Origin: Amylostereum areolatum
Taxonomy: Eukaryota > Basidiomycota > Agaricomycetes > Russulales > Stereaceae
NCBI GenBank assembly: GCA_012932865.1
Contig: SAXG01000138.1
Coordinates: 1-64,000 of the forward strand
DNA: 64,000 nt
Direction of reading: 5' to 3'
Below the pieces are notes generated by a model. That model had not been told where the DNA came from. It made no database searches and saw nothing but the letters and a program-made list of their open reading frames with translations. Position numbers and translations under genes: made by a program. Below, one piece after another: positions 1-10,600 of this stretch; the first letter of the stretch is position 1; every line of letters begins with the position of its first letter.

Positions 1-503
1 TCAGTATGATCATGATAAGTAGAGTTGACAAAGTGTCATATCCATTCAGTTTGTCAGGCATGCTATTGTTTGTCTACACCTGTCCAATTCTGACATCTTT
101 ATCAACCCAAGTCTAGCAAGCTACAGATGGGTGCAGTGCCCTACTGCTATCATGCAGGTAATGCCTTTCAACTCTGCTAGATTGTTGTCAGGTGCATGGT
201 ACTTTATAATGCAAGGTGGACATGTCAATAATCACCATCTGAACAACCTGAATTTGCCCGTGCACCGATGATGTCATATTGCTTGATTGGGTAGCGTTGT
301 CGGACAATGACATCATTCCTCGCATCCTGATAGATTTTGACGAACTCGACAATACAACACATTATTTGATGGAGAGTGACAGATGCATTCTGACGGTTAC
401 GAGTGGTACAGTCTAATCTATGCATTCACCGCACTACACTACTACACGACGCTACCGCACAAGCACGCTATACCCCGCCACCCGAGCTTTCCCCTGAGAG
501 TGG
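1..503. other. No gene recognised
   Basis: No open frame here looks like a known protein and no RNA gene or repeat stands out. The stretch lies downstream, in transcriptional sense, of the decayed minus-strand DUF6698-like gene and may hold its 3' flank. Confidence 0.4.
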
Positions 504-2728
504 CTACCCGCCGCGGTTTCGCACTCTCTGGCACGGCCTCTTGAGTAGACCGACCCATAACAGTCTTTTTCCCTTGGTCTTCCGAGGCGCAGGATCCGCA
601 TCGTCACCCACCTCCGACGCCTTCCTCTTCGGCCGTGTCGTCCTCATAACCCAGCGTCCCTTGCTCTCCGCCTCCCTGCGCCGACAGCGTCCCCACCGTC
701 CTCTGGCTCCGCGAACCCTGCGTGCTGTCAGTCGTAGCACTGACCTTACGAATGCGGGGCTTCTTTACTTTCTTGTCCGCGACGTTTACGACAGGCTCTG
801 GGACCCGCTTCCTCTTCTCAGCTCTTGTGCGGCTCGCGCGCGGCGCTGGCTCTCGCTCGTGTCTCTAACTCCCTTGGCTCCCGCTCCAACTCTCGCTGCT
901 CCCGCTCCCACTCCCGCACCTGCTCGCGTTGCCCCCTCTCCCGGTGCACCCGCTCCTGGTCCAGCACCGCTCCCGCTCCCGCCCTCGCACCTGCAGTTGA
1001 TCCTGGTCCTGGTCCTGCATCTGAGCTGGTGCCGCGCACGCGCCTCATCTGCCTCTGGAGGGCGAAAGGATCCTCGACGGCAGAATCCGCTCCGACGGAT
1101 CTCCGTTCGCTCGAACCGCGAGCCTTGCCGTTCGCCTCTTCGTCCCTCACCCTCTTCGTCGCCCTCACCCCTTCGTCGCCCTCGCCCTCTTCATCGCCCT
1201 CGCCCTCCCCTGCCCTGGTCCTCGCCCTGGTCCTCGCCCTGAACCTCCTCATCGCCCAGTCCTCTTGGCCCCTCTGAGAGGCTCGAGCCGCCTGATCTCC
1301 ATGTTGCGCTCTTGTCAGCATCGCAAGTGGGTCCGTCGCGTCGACCGAAGGTGATACCCGACCGTGGTCGAGGCAAAGATTTGTCTACAACTGTCAGCTT
1401 TAATCATAGATCATAAAAAGAATCTACATACCTATCCCACCACTGCAAAAGGACGGCGACCTTCGCTCGCCCATGTGGGTTCTCCAGGAAATCCAAGACG
1501 GAGAAATAGAACGTGTCGTTCTCGTCTACGCCGTCCGCGCGGGTAAAAGTCGAGGTGGAAGAGAGAGACAAAACGCGCCTATTGTTTCATGTTAGCACAT
1601 TGCGAAGACGTTGTTATAGAGATTGGGAAGCCACCGTGCATGGCGACATACGCGATTGACGGGATGGTCACATGCTAGAGACCATGGATGGCAGCGTTGC
1701 CTTGCCGGTTGCTCTTGCTGCTGGAGTCGACGGAGCTCGGTGAAGTAAATATATGTTTATATGTCTGTTGATTGTCAGTGTACGAGATGGATGAACGGTA
1801 TGAGAAGGGCGCTGACATTTACGAGGACTTTATTTGAGGAGGCCATCCCACGGAGCTTTGGGGTTGTATTCATTGTTCTCGTAGAGCAACGCAGGCAGAT
1901 CGAGCCCGCATACGTAGTTGTACCGGTACGTAGGCCTTCCCTGATCCTGAAACCACACACTGAGTAAGCTTCCAGGAATATCTCATGTTCGACGTATCAG
2001 GATCATCCCAATCCTTTCCAGCCGGACAGAGGTAAACCCCGTGACTGGATGATTGAGCCACGCATGTCCTGACGTTCCGGGGGATCTGGGGTCGAGACTT
2101 TCCCCATCGGACACCAGCCAGTCAAGGATAACCGCCTTGAGGATCTGGAGTCATTGGCGCGAGCCTCAGCCATCCCCTTCTGAATCTTGATGCAGCCTCC
2201 GTATCAAGTATATTGAAGCGAACAAAGAGACACACCTCTTCCCGATACTGTGCAGCATCACTTCAGAGTCCTCCTGAAACACCCTACTGGAAAGGCCGGA
2301 GATGAGCATAGATCGCAGAATGTCTGGTGTTCGCGTTGTTCCCTAGCGTGCGAGGTGTAAGGACGGCAGGTTGCATGATATAGAAAGAGCTTACTCTTCG
2401 TCAAGTCCTCGATGACCTCATCTTCCTCCATGGCATTGATACGCATGACTCCGCGTTCAATGAGTGGGATTATGGAACACATCACGTGGATGATACGTCC
2501 AAAACCCCCCCCCGATGAACCCAGTAGTCCACGGCCGCCTAGAAATCGATGGTATAAATCAATGTTCCAGAGTATACCGACTACGTACGGTTTTCCCCGC
2601 TTCTCCACACGAAAAGCGGTGGTCCGATGTTTGGGAATTGAGTATGAGGTGTCGTCTCCAGAGGCAGGGAACCCGTCCGAAGCAGGGGACGACGACGGTT
2701 CATACTTCGGTGGATTCCAGCTAGCCAT
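504..2728 (-). pseudogene. DUF6698-like basidiomycete family gene, decayed
   Basis: On the minus strand, short exon-like pieces appear in the order of the basidiomycete-restricted DUF6698 family. A start MASWNPPKYEPS lies at 2728. It is followed by an acidic MEEDEVIEDLTK piece, an ILKAVILDWLVSDG piece (about 2130), a TGVYLCPAGKDWDDPDTSN piece (about 2040), a YNPKAPWDGLL piece (about 1830), and an FLENPHGRA..VLLQWWDRQIF piece (about 1500 to 1370) that matches the family's usual C-terminal WWNRQIFP. A basic and acidic low-complexity tail follows down to about 504. The frame must shift between ARANDSR and LKAVILDW, and again after DGLL, so I read this as a pseudogene. Function of the family is unknown; it is commonly seen near transposons in mushroom genomes. 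Family assignment is from memory of the pattern, not from a search. Ends are approximate. Confidence 0.5.
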
Positions 2729-3373
2729 GAGAAAGTCATTGGAGAAAACAGTGATGGGGGGGCGTAGATCGACATGGTCGCGGGTGAAACACGTTTGCAC
2801 TTCACACATGTGAACGCGAGCAGGAGTTTGCACGAAAGAGGCAATTAGACGCCTACAAACTGCGTGGCTGGTCCGTGCGCGACTCGACATTCGAACGGCG
2901 CATTCCACATACCCAACCTCGGTTTGGAGCTGGCTCTGGTGGCAGGTGGTGCTCGGTCGTCTCGTCTATGTTCCGCCCTACTTACTCTGTAAACACTCCC
3001 GTCATATCACCCAATTTACGACTTATTTGTTTGAACATTCGGGGGATGAAGAACAAGCTTCGAATAAAACCAACCGACGCAATACAACAACTCGTGAACA
3101 CAAGTAAAACGTACAACAGCGCGTGCACCAGACCATAGCAAACATGGATTATGTATTTTACACGGACGCTCGCATGGAAGTCAGTCAGGAGAGCATACGA
3201 AATGGAAGTGGGGGGATGCAACGAAAAGCAGCGGAACGAGAAAACACACAATGGGTGCATAGCAGTGGATGTATGGAAAGGCAGACGGACGCAGAGATAT
3301 CAGCGAGGGAATAAGTTCTTAGGGAGGATGACACGGCAGGAGCGACCACCGCAACTGCTGATAGAATAAGTCC

Positions 3374-3408
3374 GGGGGGGGGGGGGGGTCGGGGCGGGGG
3401 GATGGGGG
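3374..3408 (+). repeat. G-run tract, potential G-quadruplex
   Basis: Fifteen consecutive G (3374-3388) are followed by G runs of 4, 6 and 5 separated by 1-2 bases. This fits the G-quadruplex pattern of four G runs with short loops. It lies outside any recognised gene. Confidence 0.6.
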
Positions 3409-3505
3409 TAATACGGCGGGACAACTACCGCAACTGCAAATATAGGTTAGATGAAAAGGGTATGCAAATGAAAGCAAGGCGAGGACGTACCCAATTGCAC
3501 GTTGA

Positions 3506-3910
3506 TTACTTTGCCATCCAAACAAGGAAGCGCGGGCGAGGGTACTCAAACGTAGCGTTTGGATCATCGATGCGCCTGACAACCAGTTGAACCTGCTCGC
3601 CGTCAAGGTCTTCGAAGTCGATGTCCTCGATCTCCACGTCCGAGCCGGAGTTATCAGAAGCCTGACGCATGATTCTGTCCGAAGACCGTCCTTGCTTGGA
3701 AGGGTGTGAATCTCCGCTGTGCATACCCCTCAACGTCTGCTGCACAACGCTCATAGCATCGCCACGGGGGATAGGGGACGAAGACGGTGACGAAGACGAA
3801 GGCCAGGAGGTGGACTTTAGCTGAGGGGATGAGGAAGGGCTTCCGGAGTAGGAACGTAAGAACGACGAGGACGAAGGCCTCCCGGCCGAGGAGGACGCCT
3901 TGGAAGACAC
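3506..3910 (-). CDS. Serine-rich hypothetical exon
   Basis: An open frame of 134 residues starts MSSKASSSAGRPSSSS and runs through a Ser/Pro-rich segment, then an acidic patch (VEIEDIDFEDLDGEQ), and ends RPRFLVWMAK. The minus strand stays open further upstream to about 3947, where a splice acceptor-like AG occurs, so this may be an internal or terminal exon rather than a whole gene. Composition changes from low-complexity to a non-repetitive C-terminal third (VQLVVRRIDDPNATFEYP), which argues mildly for coding. I do not recognise the family. It could also be a relic belonging to the same decayed minus-strand gene at 504-2728. Confidence 0.25.
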   Translation of the reverse strand: MSSKASSSAGRPSSSSFLRSYSGSPSSSPQLKSTSWPSSSSPSSSPIPRGDAMSVVQQTLRGMHSGDSHPSKQGRSSDRIMRQASDNSGSDVEIEDIDFEDLDGEQVQLVVRRIDDPNATFEYPRPRFLVWMAK

Positions 3911-4350
3911 CCGGCTCGAGGTGCGAGATATGTTGTCAATATTCTGCTAATGAGCAATGTCACCACAAGTCCACTGAGACGATAGGGGAAAAGAAGTACG
4001 AAGGGCGTGCTGCTCGAGTAAGATACCATGGTCTCCGACATTTTGCTTGCAAAGGGAGAAGACAGTTCGGCGGGGAGGGGGTGAGGGTAGGTAGTGGAGA
4101 AATGGATCGCAAGTGCCAGCGACCCAAACCTCATGATATTTAGGAGTGTTTGGTAGCCTCACTGCCCCAGGGAGATTTCTCTGCCGACCGGCGGCCTCCC
4201 CTACGGCAACTGCCAGCCTCCTCGCTTTCTGTCAGTGTTATCCCGTTGTTCTTGCGTTGTTCCGTGATTCCACCGTTCGTACACTTCTAAGCTCCAGCCT
4301 CCCCAACACACCTTTTCCTCCTCCACGGTCTCTTCCATGGACTATCCTGT

Positions 4351-4617
4351 GACGGAGAAGGTGAAGCATGCGGTGTGTCCTCAAGGCGAGATACCCAACT
4401 TGCATACGGATTCACTCACGGTCATCAATTTGTACGTTGCCTCATGCTAGTCCAGCCCCATCTGCTCACTCCACTACCCACGGTCGACGGAGAAGGTGGA
4501 GCACACGGTGTATCCTCAAGGTGAGATACCCAACTCGCCTTCGTATTCGTTCAGTCTTCAATTTCTACGTTGCCTCATGCTAGACCAACCCCATCCACTC
4601 ACTCCACTGCCCACGGT
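4351..4617 (+). repeat. Two tandem copies of a ~135-bp unit
   Basis: Copy 1 runs 4351-4485 and copy 2 runs 4486-4617. Both start GACGGAGAAGGTG, share CCTCAAG.GAGATACCCAAC and TACGTTGCCTCATGCTAG, and end CACTCCACT.CCCACGG. The copies have diverged by substitutions and copy 2 is a few bases shorter. Copy 1 plus the ATG at 4337 reads a 37-codon frame ending in TAG at 4450. The length difference breaks that frame in copy 2, so coding is doubtful. It sits about 110 bp before the chromovirus insertion. Confidence 0.6.
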
Positions 4618-4725
4618 ACTGGACCGCCAGACTTCAATGTACGCCGGATACATGCGAGAGATCGCACGAGTGGTCCACAAAAAAACACATAAGTACCGCT
4701 CATTTTGCGGAGGGAGAGTACCTTC

Positions 4726-4730
4726 AACCT
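4726..4730 (+). repeat. Target-site duplication, left copy (AACCT)
   Basis: The five bases AACCT lie directly before the 5' LTR and recur directly after the 3' LTR at 12250-12254. A 5-bp duplication is the size made by Ty3/gypsy integrases. Confidence 0.9.
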
Positions 4731-5189
4731 TGTCATGAACGGTCTATAATTTTCTTTTTTACTTTACATCGGTTACACGCTTTAGGACTTATTGGCTTAT
4801 CACCGGTCCGGCTCCACTCCGGCCCGGACCCGGTTCATCTATATCCCACCTGGGCCCACGTGACTCATCTCGGCCCGGGTCTGACTCCTTTCCCCTGACT
4901 CATGCTGTACAATACTGACTCATGCTATGCTCTTTTACATACGACTGCTTACTTATACTAGGTCTGCTTACTGATCGCTGTGTATCGGTTGCTTACCTAA
5001 GTCTCCCTCCTCTTGTGTATATAAGGCTCGCTCTCGCTGTGCATATCCCTTATCTCGAGCTAGTCAATTCTACCGACTTTGCTTGCTTTCCCTCGTCTGT
5101 CGCCGTGTCTGATTGGCTCCCCTCTGTCGTCCTCATCTTCTAGTCAGCTGTGTCGTAACTTGGTGCTGTCGCACTAGTCGTTGCTGACA
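4731..5189 (+). repeat. 5' LTR of the chromovirus
   Basis: 459 bp bounded by the inverted repeat TGTCA/TGACA. It carries a TATA box at 5018-5025. It differs from the 3' LTR only at 4979 (T versus C) and 5114 (T versus C). Confidence 0.97.
5018..5025 (+). promoter_or_regulatory. TATA box of the LTR promoter
   Basis: TATATAAG lies about 34 bp upstream of 5052. Position 5052 is where the segment complementary to the primer binding site begins, so the RNA 5' end is predicted at or next to it. The 3' LTR has the same box at 12078-12085. Confidence 0.7.
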
Positions 5190-5191
5190 TA

Positions 5192-5201
5192 AGCTCGAGA
5201 T
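5192..5201 (+). other. Self-primer binding site of the retrotransposon
   Basis: AGCTCGAGAT starts two bases after the 5' LTR and is the exact reverse complement of ATCTCGAGCT at 5052-5061 in the LTR, just where transcription should begin. Tf1-type elements prime minus-strand DNA synthesis with a cleaved fragment of their own RNA 5' end annealed to such a site. No match to a tRNA 3' end is evident next to the LTR. The remaining leader to 5661 carries no gene I can support. Confidence 0.7.
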
Positions 5202-6007
5202 CTGTTTACTCTTGCACCACCCTACGACCGTCCCTACGTACTGTAGCGTAGTAGTAGTAGTACCCGTCTGGTACTGACCTTGTTCTTCCCCCGTGCCGCC
5301 CTAGACCGTTGCCCCCAGAGTACGCGACTCGTTACCCTGACATTGTGGTCGTGCGCACGTATACCGGTGCCGGCTTGACGTTTCCTCGAAACGTTACACC
5401 TACTCGAGACTCTCCAATACCAGGAGTTGAAAGCTCAGAGGTGACAGTAGAAGGTGCACCTTTGGTGTAGGAAACGAGTAAAAGCGGCGAAAGGAAAGCG
5501 GTTTAGGAAGTCTTTGGGCTCGTGTCCCCTAGACGAAGAGACAGCCAACAGGTCGAGAAGACTGAGGCAGACCGTCTTGCGATCTCATAACAGAACCACC
5601 TTCCCTCGACAAAAATCTTCCCTTGCCGCACAGAGTAACCATTTCGACTGGGGGCTCGTGCATGGAAGATTGGCACTCGCAAGTACAAGAATTCATCCCC
5701 ATCAGCCACGACGCTATCATCTCCCTCATCAACGAATCTAAAGACCCTTGGGCCTGGCACAATTGGAAGGTCGCCCTCGGCGTAGAAGAACTTGAAGACT
5801 CCATCATAGACGTCCACTTCTATCGCCTCAAAATAAGCGAACAAGGAAACGGAAACCTCTACGTCTACTCCTGCCCATACGTCACCTACCGCTACAAACT
5901 CGAGCAACCCCCAAAAACCTTCTACGCACCCAACGAGAAAATACCAGTGGACACTCGACACACCCACCGCCTCCTTACACCAGGCAACACCCCCAGCCCC
6001 ACACCAG

Positions 6008-6055
6008 AGCCAGAGGTCATCGACCTCACCCAGCCAGAGGTCATCGACCTCACCC
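6008..6055 (+). repeat. 24-bp exact tandem repeat inside gag
   Basis: Two identical 24-bp units (6008-6031 and 6032-6055) encode PEVIDLT twice, ending six bases before the in-frame TAA. Confidence 0.9.
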
Positions 6056-7616
6056 ACTTATAAACAATTCCCTCGTTCGGACTCAACGGCTCCGACTCCA
6101 GTTCTGACTCCGACACCGACGTTGAGGACGAAAACTGCTACATATATCCCCTCCCTCTAGGCTTCACTGAACGAGGAAACGACTTCTTTGTCCAACTCGG
6201 AGACACCACTGTCGAAGTCGCCTTTGTAGCAACCCAAACAAGTGGCATCAGTTGGTACTTCGCCAACGAAAGCCAAGACGACCTCACTGAAGCCGACTTC
6301 AACCTCATCGCCGCCTCCGCCCTACCACCTGTCACCGACGAAGACTTCTCCGACCTCGACGAACCAATCATGGCTGCCCAGTGGATCCGCACCGACCCCC
6401 AACCCCCTCTCCCCGCCGAACTTGCCAACTGCACCGAAATCGGTGGAACATGGAACATCGTCATCGGCCAAACTGGCTCTCCCATCCAACACATGAATAA
6501 CGGCACCGACGACGCCTGGCTCATGGAAGTAAATGGCCAATGGGTCGCCATCCCTGCCGTGCTTGTTGCCGCCCTCAACCTACCACCCCCCACCGTCAAC
6601 GTCACGGCCCCCCCCATCACCGTCAACCCCCCTGCGGTCACTGTTAGTGCCCCAGCCGCCGCCGCCGCCAGACCCCCCCGAAAGAAAGTCCACGCGAAAA
6701 CTCCTGAAGGCTTCTCTGGGAAACGAGAGGACTTCAATGACTGGATGCGGTCGTGCGAGGAATACATGCGAGCCGCTGAGGATGACCTCGTGACAGACAA
6801 GGACAAAGTCCTCTTCATTCTCACCTACATGACGGGGGAGGCAGCACGCACCTGGAAGGCCGAGTATGAGGATGCACACTTGGCCAATGGAGCCATGGTC
6901 GCCTGGGTGGACTTCCACAAAGCACTCAAAGGGGCCTTCACCGACGTCAATGAGCAGCACCGTGCCGCAGTCGAACTGGACGGGTTCAAACAGACGAAGG
7001 GTACCACTGCCCATGAATACTTCGCCAAGTTCGAGCAACTCGCAAGGAAGGCAGGATACTCCACGGCGCAGGACCCTATCCACCTCATGCAGCTGCTCAA
7101 ACACAACGTCTACTATCGGACCATCGACTCCATCTACGACAGCGGCCACGTTCCTCAGAAATATGAGGACCTCAAAGAGCGCATCATCCTGATCGACGGT
7201 CTGCGACAGGAGCGGGAGGACCTTAAGACCCAGCGCAGTGGACCCGTGCAGAACCAAAAACCCAAAGGACAAGGATCGTCCAATGGGCAACAAGGGGGGC
7301 AGGTCCCATGGCGCCGCGATGGAACCGGAACGGTGCACGGTGGCAAAGGTCAGCCGATGGACGTCAACCGTGTCGACATCAAGGGGCGATGCTTCCGCTG
7401 CGGACAGAATGGCCACCAGGTGCGGGACTGCAGGGTGGACGTGAAGAACATCCGAGACATGTGGGGGAGGGACCGGTACACGGAACCGCCAAAGCGGGAG
7501 GCTCGAGCACAGACGTTCGAGACGCCCACCGCCTGGGCTAGGAGCCTGTCGGCCGAAGATCGGAAAAGCGTGATGGACGCGCTTCAAGCTCAGCCGAAGG
7601 TGGAGGAGAAGAAGGA

Positions 7617-7623
7617 GGGTTTT
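7617..7623 (+). promoter_or_regulatory. -1 ribosomal frameshift slippery site GGGTTTT
   Basis: In the Gag frame the bases split as G GGT TTT, fitting X XXY YYZ, and the next codon is the Gag stop TGA. A -1 slip puts ribosomes exactly in the Pol frame, which is open from 7623. No ATG opens Pol until 7638, so a Gag-Pol fusion made by frameshifting is the simplest expression route. Confidence 0.7.
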
Positions 7624-10600
7624 TGAGGGGGCTGACGATGTACACGGCATCTGAAGCCCAAGTTTCTGTTTCTCGCCCGTCTGGTTTTGTGGCGCCTCGG
7701 TGGCCTGATTCTCGTTTACATATGCGCATTGTTGATTCGGACTGTACTACTACGGGGGATATCCCCATTATGACTTCTCTTACGGACTCTATCGGTACGG
7801 GCACGCGTCCCGTTGTTATTTTAGATACTCAGGCTTCGATTTGTGAGCCTTCGGCTTTGGATATGGCTTCGGTTTCGGCTTCAGTTTTGGATACGGCTTT
7901 GGATACGGACTCGGTTTTGGATATGGACCCTGTGAAGTCAGGGACAACGCCGTGCGATGGAAGGGGCACGGCGCCCAAATCATGTTATATGGCACCTGGA
8001 ACGGCTCAATGGACGCTTCGTCGCTTAAGGGAAGACAAACCCGAAAATGCGATTGCAATCCTTCGCATCTGGACACATCACCGACGCCGTGACGAGGCTA
8101 CTTATGAAGCCATCAAAGAGATAACTGACATGGGAGACGAGTTAGCATGTCAAGCCCTACTAGAGCTTGCCACTCCTATGCAGTTCATACGCTCCTCCAG
8201 CGCCAAGGAACAAACGGTCATTCCCACACAACTGGTGGTAGATTCCAAGCGCATTGTCAAAGCTCTCGCCCTCCTGGACAGTGGTTGCACTGGCTCGTGT
8301 ATCAACACGAAGTTCGTGCAGGAAAATCACATCCCCACGCGACGGACTGCTCGCCCAATCCCAGTACGAAATGCAGACGGCACTCTCAACGCAGGAGGTC
8401 CCATCACGGAATATGTCACACTTCGTCTAAATATTCAAGACCATGAAGAAAACATTGACCTGGCGGTCTCCAACCTAGGAGATACGGACCTTTTTATTGG
8501 ACATGAGTGGCTAAAGAAGCACAACCCTCGCATCGACTGGAAATCCGGGTCAATTGAATTCGACCGATGCCCTATCAGCTGCTCTCGTCCCCCTCCCCTC
8601 CTCAATATCGATGATGATGAAGAAGAGGAGGAAGAGCCAGTCCACATGGAAAAGGACGAGCAGCTGTTTGTTTTCGACTGGGATGGTTACAAAGCGACAT
8701 ACCACACCCGGACCCATGCATCAGACATTGCAATTGAAGAGCACGCTAAGAAAAAGGAACAGACCTTCTCTGAGCGAGTCCCAACAGCGTACCACGAATT
8801 CAAGGACATCTTTGACAAAGATGACTTCGACAAGCTCCCTGAGCGACGCCCATGGGACCACGCCATTGAGCTCACTTCTAACTTCAAACCGGTCGATTGC
8901 AAAGTTTACCCCCTCACATTGGATGAGCAGAAGCAACTGGACGCCTTTTTGGAAGAGAACCTGAGATCTGGCCGGATCCAACCGTCCAAATCACCCATGG
9001 CCTCCCCATTCTTCTTCATCAAGAAAAAAGACGGCTCACTACGTCCTGTGCAGGACTATCGAAAGCTTAATGAGATGACGATAAAGAACCGTTACCCGCT
9101 CCCGCTCATCCAAGAGTTAGTTGACAAGCTTAAGGGAGCACGGCACTTTACCAAGCTCGATGTCCGATGGGGGTACAACAATGTTCGGATTAAAGAAGGG
9201 GACGAATGGAAAGCTGCATTCCGCACGAACAAAGGTCTCTACGAGCCTACAGTTATGTTCTTCGGACTCACCAACTCCCCATCTACGTTCCAAGCCATGA
9301 TGAATGACCTGTTCAAAGACTTGATCCACCAAGGAGTCGTGGTCGTCTATTTGGACGACATCCTCATCTTCACACATACGCTAGAAGAACATCGTCGAAT
9401 AGTCAAGGAGGTCCTTCGGATCCTGCGAGAAAACAAACTCTATCTGAAGCCAGAAAAGTGCGAATTTGAGAAGGCAGAAATCAAATACCTGGGCATGATT
9501 GTCGGCGGAGGAAGGGTTCGCATGGATCCAGCAAAGGTCACGGCAATCACCAATTGGCCAGCCCCCAAAACGAAGAAACAACTTCAATCGTTTTTGGGCT
9601 TTTGCAACTTCTACCGACGCTTTATCAAGGACTTCAGCGGCATTGCTCACCCAATGACTAAACTCACTGGGAAGACGGAATGGGTCTGGGACACCCCACA
9701 GCAGGAGGCTTTTGAGGAACTCAAGCGACGTATAACATCGCAGCCAGTTCTAGCAATCCCTACAGACGAGGGGCAGTTCCGTGTCGAGGCGGACTCCTCT
9801 GACTATGCCACAGGCGCGGTACTTTCGCAACAACAGGACAATGGCAAATGGCACCTGGTCGCCTTCCTCTCAAAGTCCCTCAGCGAAGCTGAGAGGAACT
9901 ATGAGATTTATGACAAGGAATTACTGGCTATCATGACGGCACTAGAGGAATGGAGACAATACCTCATGGGGGCACGACAGGAGTTTGAAATCTGGTCGGA
10001 TCATCGCAATCTCACGTACTTCCGCAAGGCGCAGAAGCTAAATCGGAGACAAGCACGATGGTTAACGGAGCTACAAGAGTATCATTGTACGCTACTCCAC
10101 AAACCTGGCAAAACAATGGGCAAACCCGATGCTATTTCCCGACTAGCGGGCCTTGAGAAGGGGGAGAAAGACAATGAAAACATCGTCCTCCTGAAACCAG
10201 AACTCTTTCGCACCCTCAACCATGCAGGAATCGTAACCAACGGACCTGACAATACCTTCATTGAGCGGATTCAAGAGGCTACCTTACTCCGAGACCATGC
10301 AGTAGAACGCGCCTTAGCACTCAAAGTAAAGGGATGGCTGGAACATGCAGATGGAACGATCACCTGGCAACACAGACTCTATGTCCCAAGAGACAAAGGA
10401 CTCCGTGCAGACATCATCCAGGCTCACCGTGACGGCCCGCTTGTCGGTCATCCAGGACGATACAAGACCCACGAGCTCATCACGCGCAACTACTGGTGGC
10501 CTGCCATTAGAGATGACGTCCGAAAATATGTCGAAGGATGTGAGACCTGCCAACGTACCAAGATTAGACACGATCGTATTGCCGCTCCACTCCACCCACA

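Larger units (their letters stand above)
5662..7626 (+). pseudogene. gag: Gag polyprotein, interrupted by one TAA
   Basis: Structural protein that would assemble the virus-like particle. A frame starting MEDWHSQVQEF at 5662 runs to TAA at 6061-6063, then the same frame continues open without another stop to TGA at 7624-7626. An internal ATG at 6370 (MAAQWIR) could restart translation and give 418 residues. The second part holds a retrotransposon gag capsid domain (about 6690-7200, TPEGFSGKREDFNDWM onward) and a zinc knuckle CX2CX4HX4C at 7390-7431. Just before the TAA a 24-bp unit is repeated twice (6008-6055), giving two PEVIDLT motifs. The TAA is one C-to-T change from CAA. Either Gag is truncated at its N-terminus by initiation at 6370, or this copy is defective. 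Pol is reached by -1 frameshifting at 7617-7623. Confidence 0.85.

Noticed and set aside
403..1321. Long overlapping open frames on both strands rich in Pro/Arg/Ser (plus 403-1242 and 825-1277; minus 818-1321)
   Set aside because: They lie in GC-rich simple-sequence DNA. The minus-strand reading is better explained as the low-complexity tail of the decayed DUF6698-like gene, and the plus-strand frames are its mirror image.
5190..5290. tRNA-type primer binding site after the 5' LTR
   Set aside because: No TGG-start match to a tRNA 3' end sits next to the LTR; the self-complementary site at 5192-5201 explains priming better. TGGTACTGACC near 5270 is too far from the LTR.
6580..7650. 356-residue open frame antisense to gag
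   Set aside because: It is the reverse of a strongly coding gag region with GC-rich third positions; it has no start context or domain of its own.
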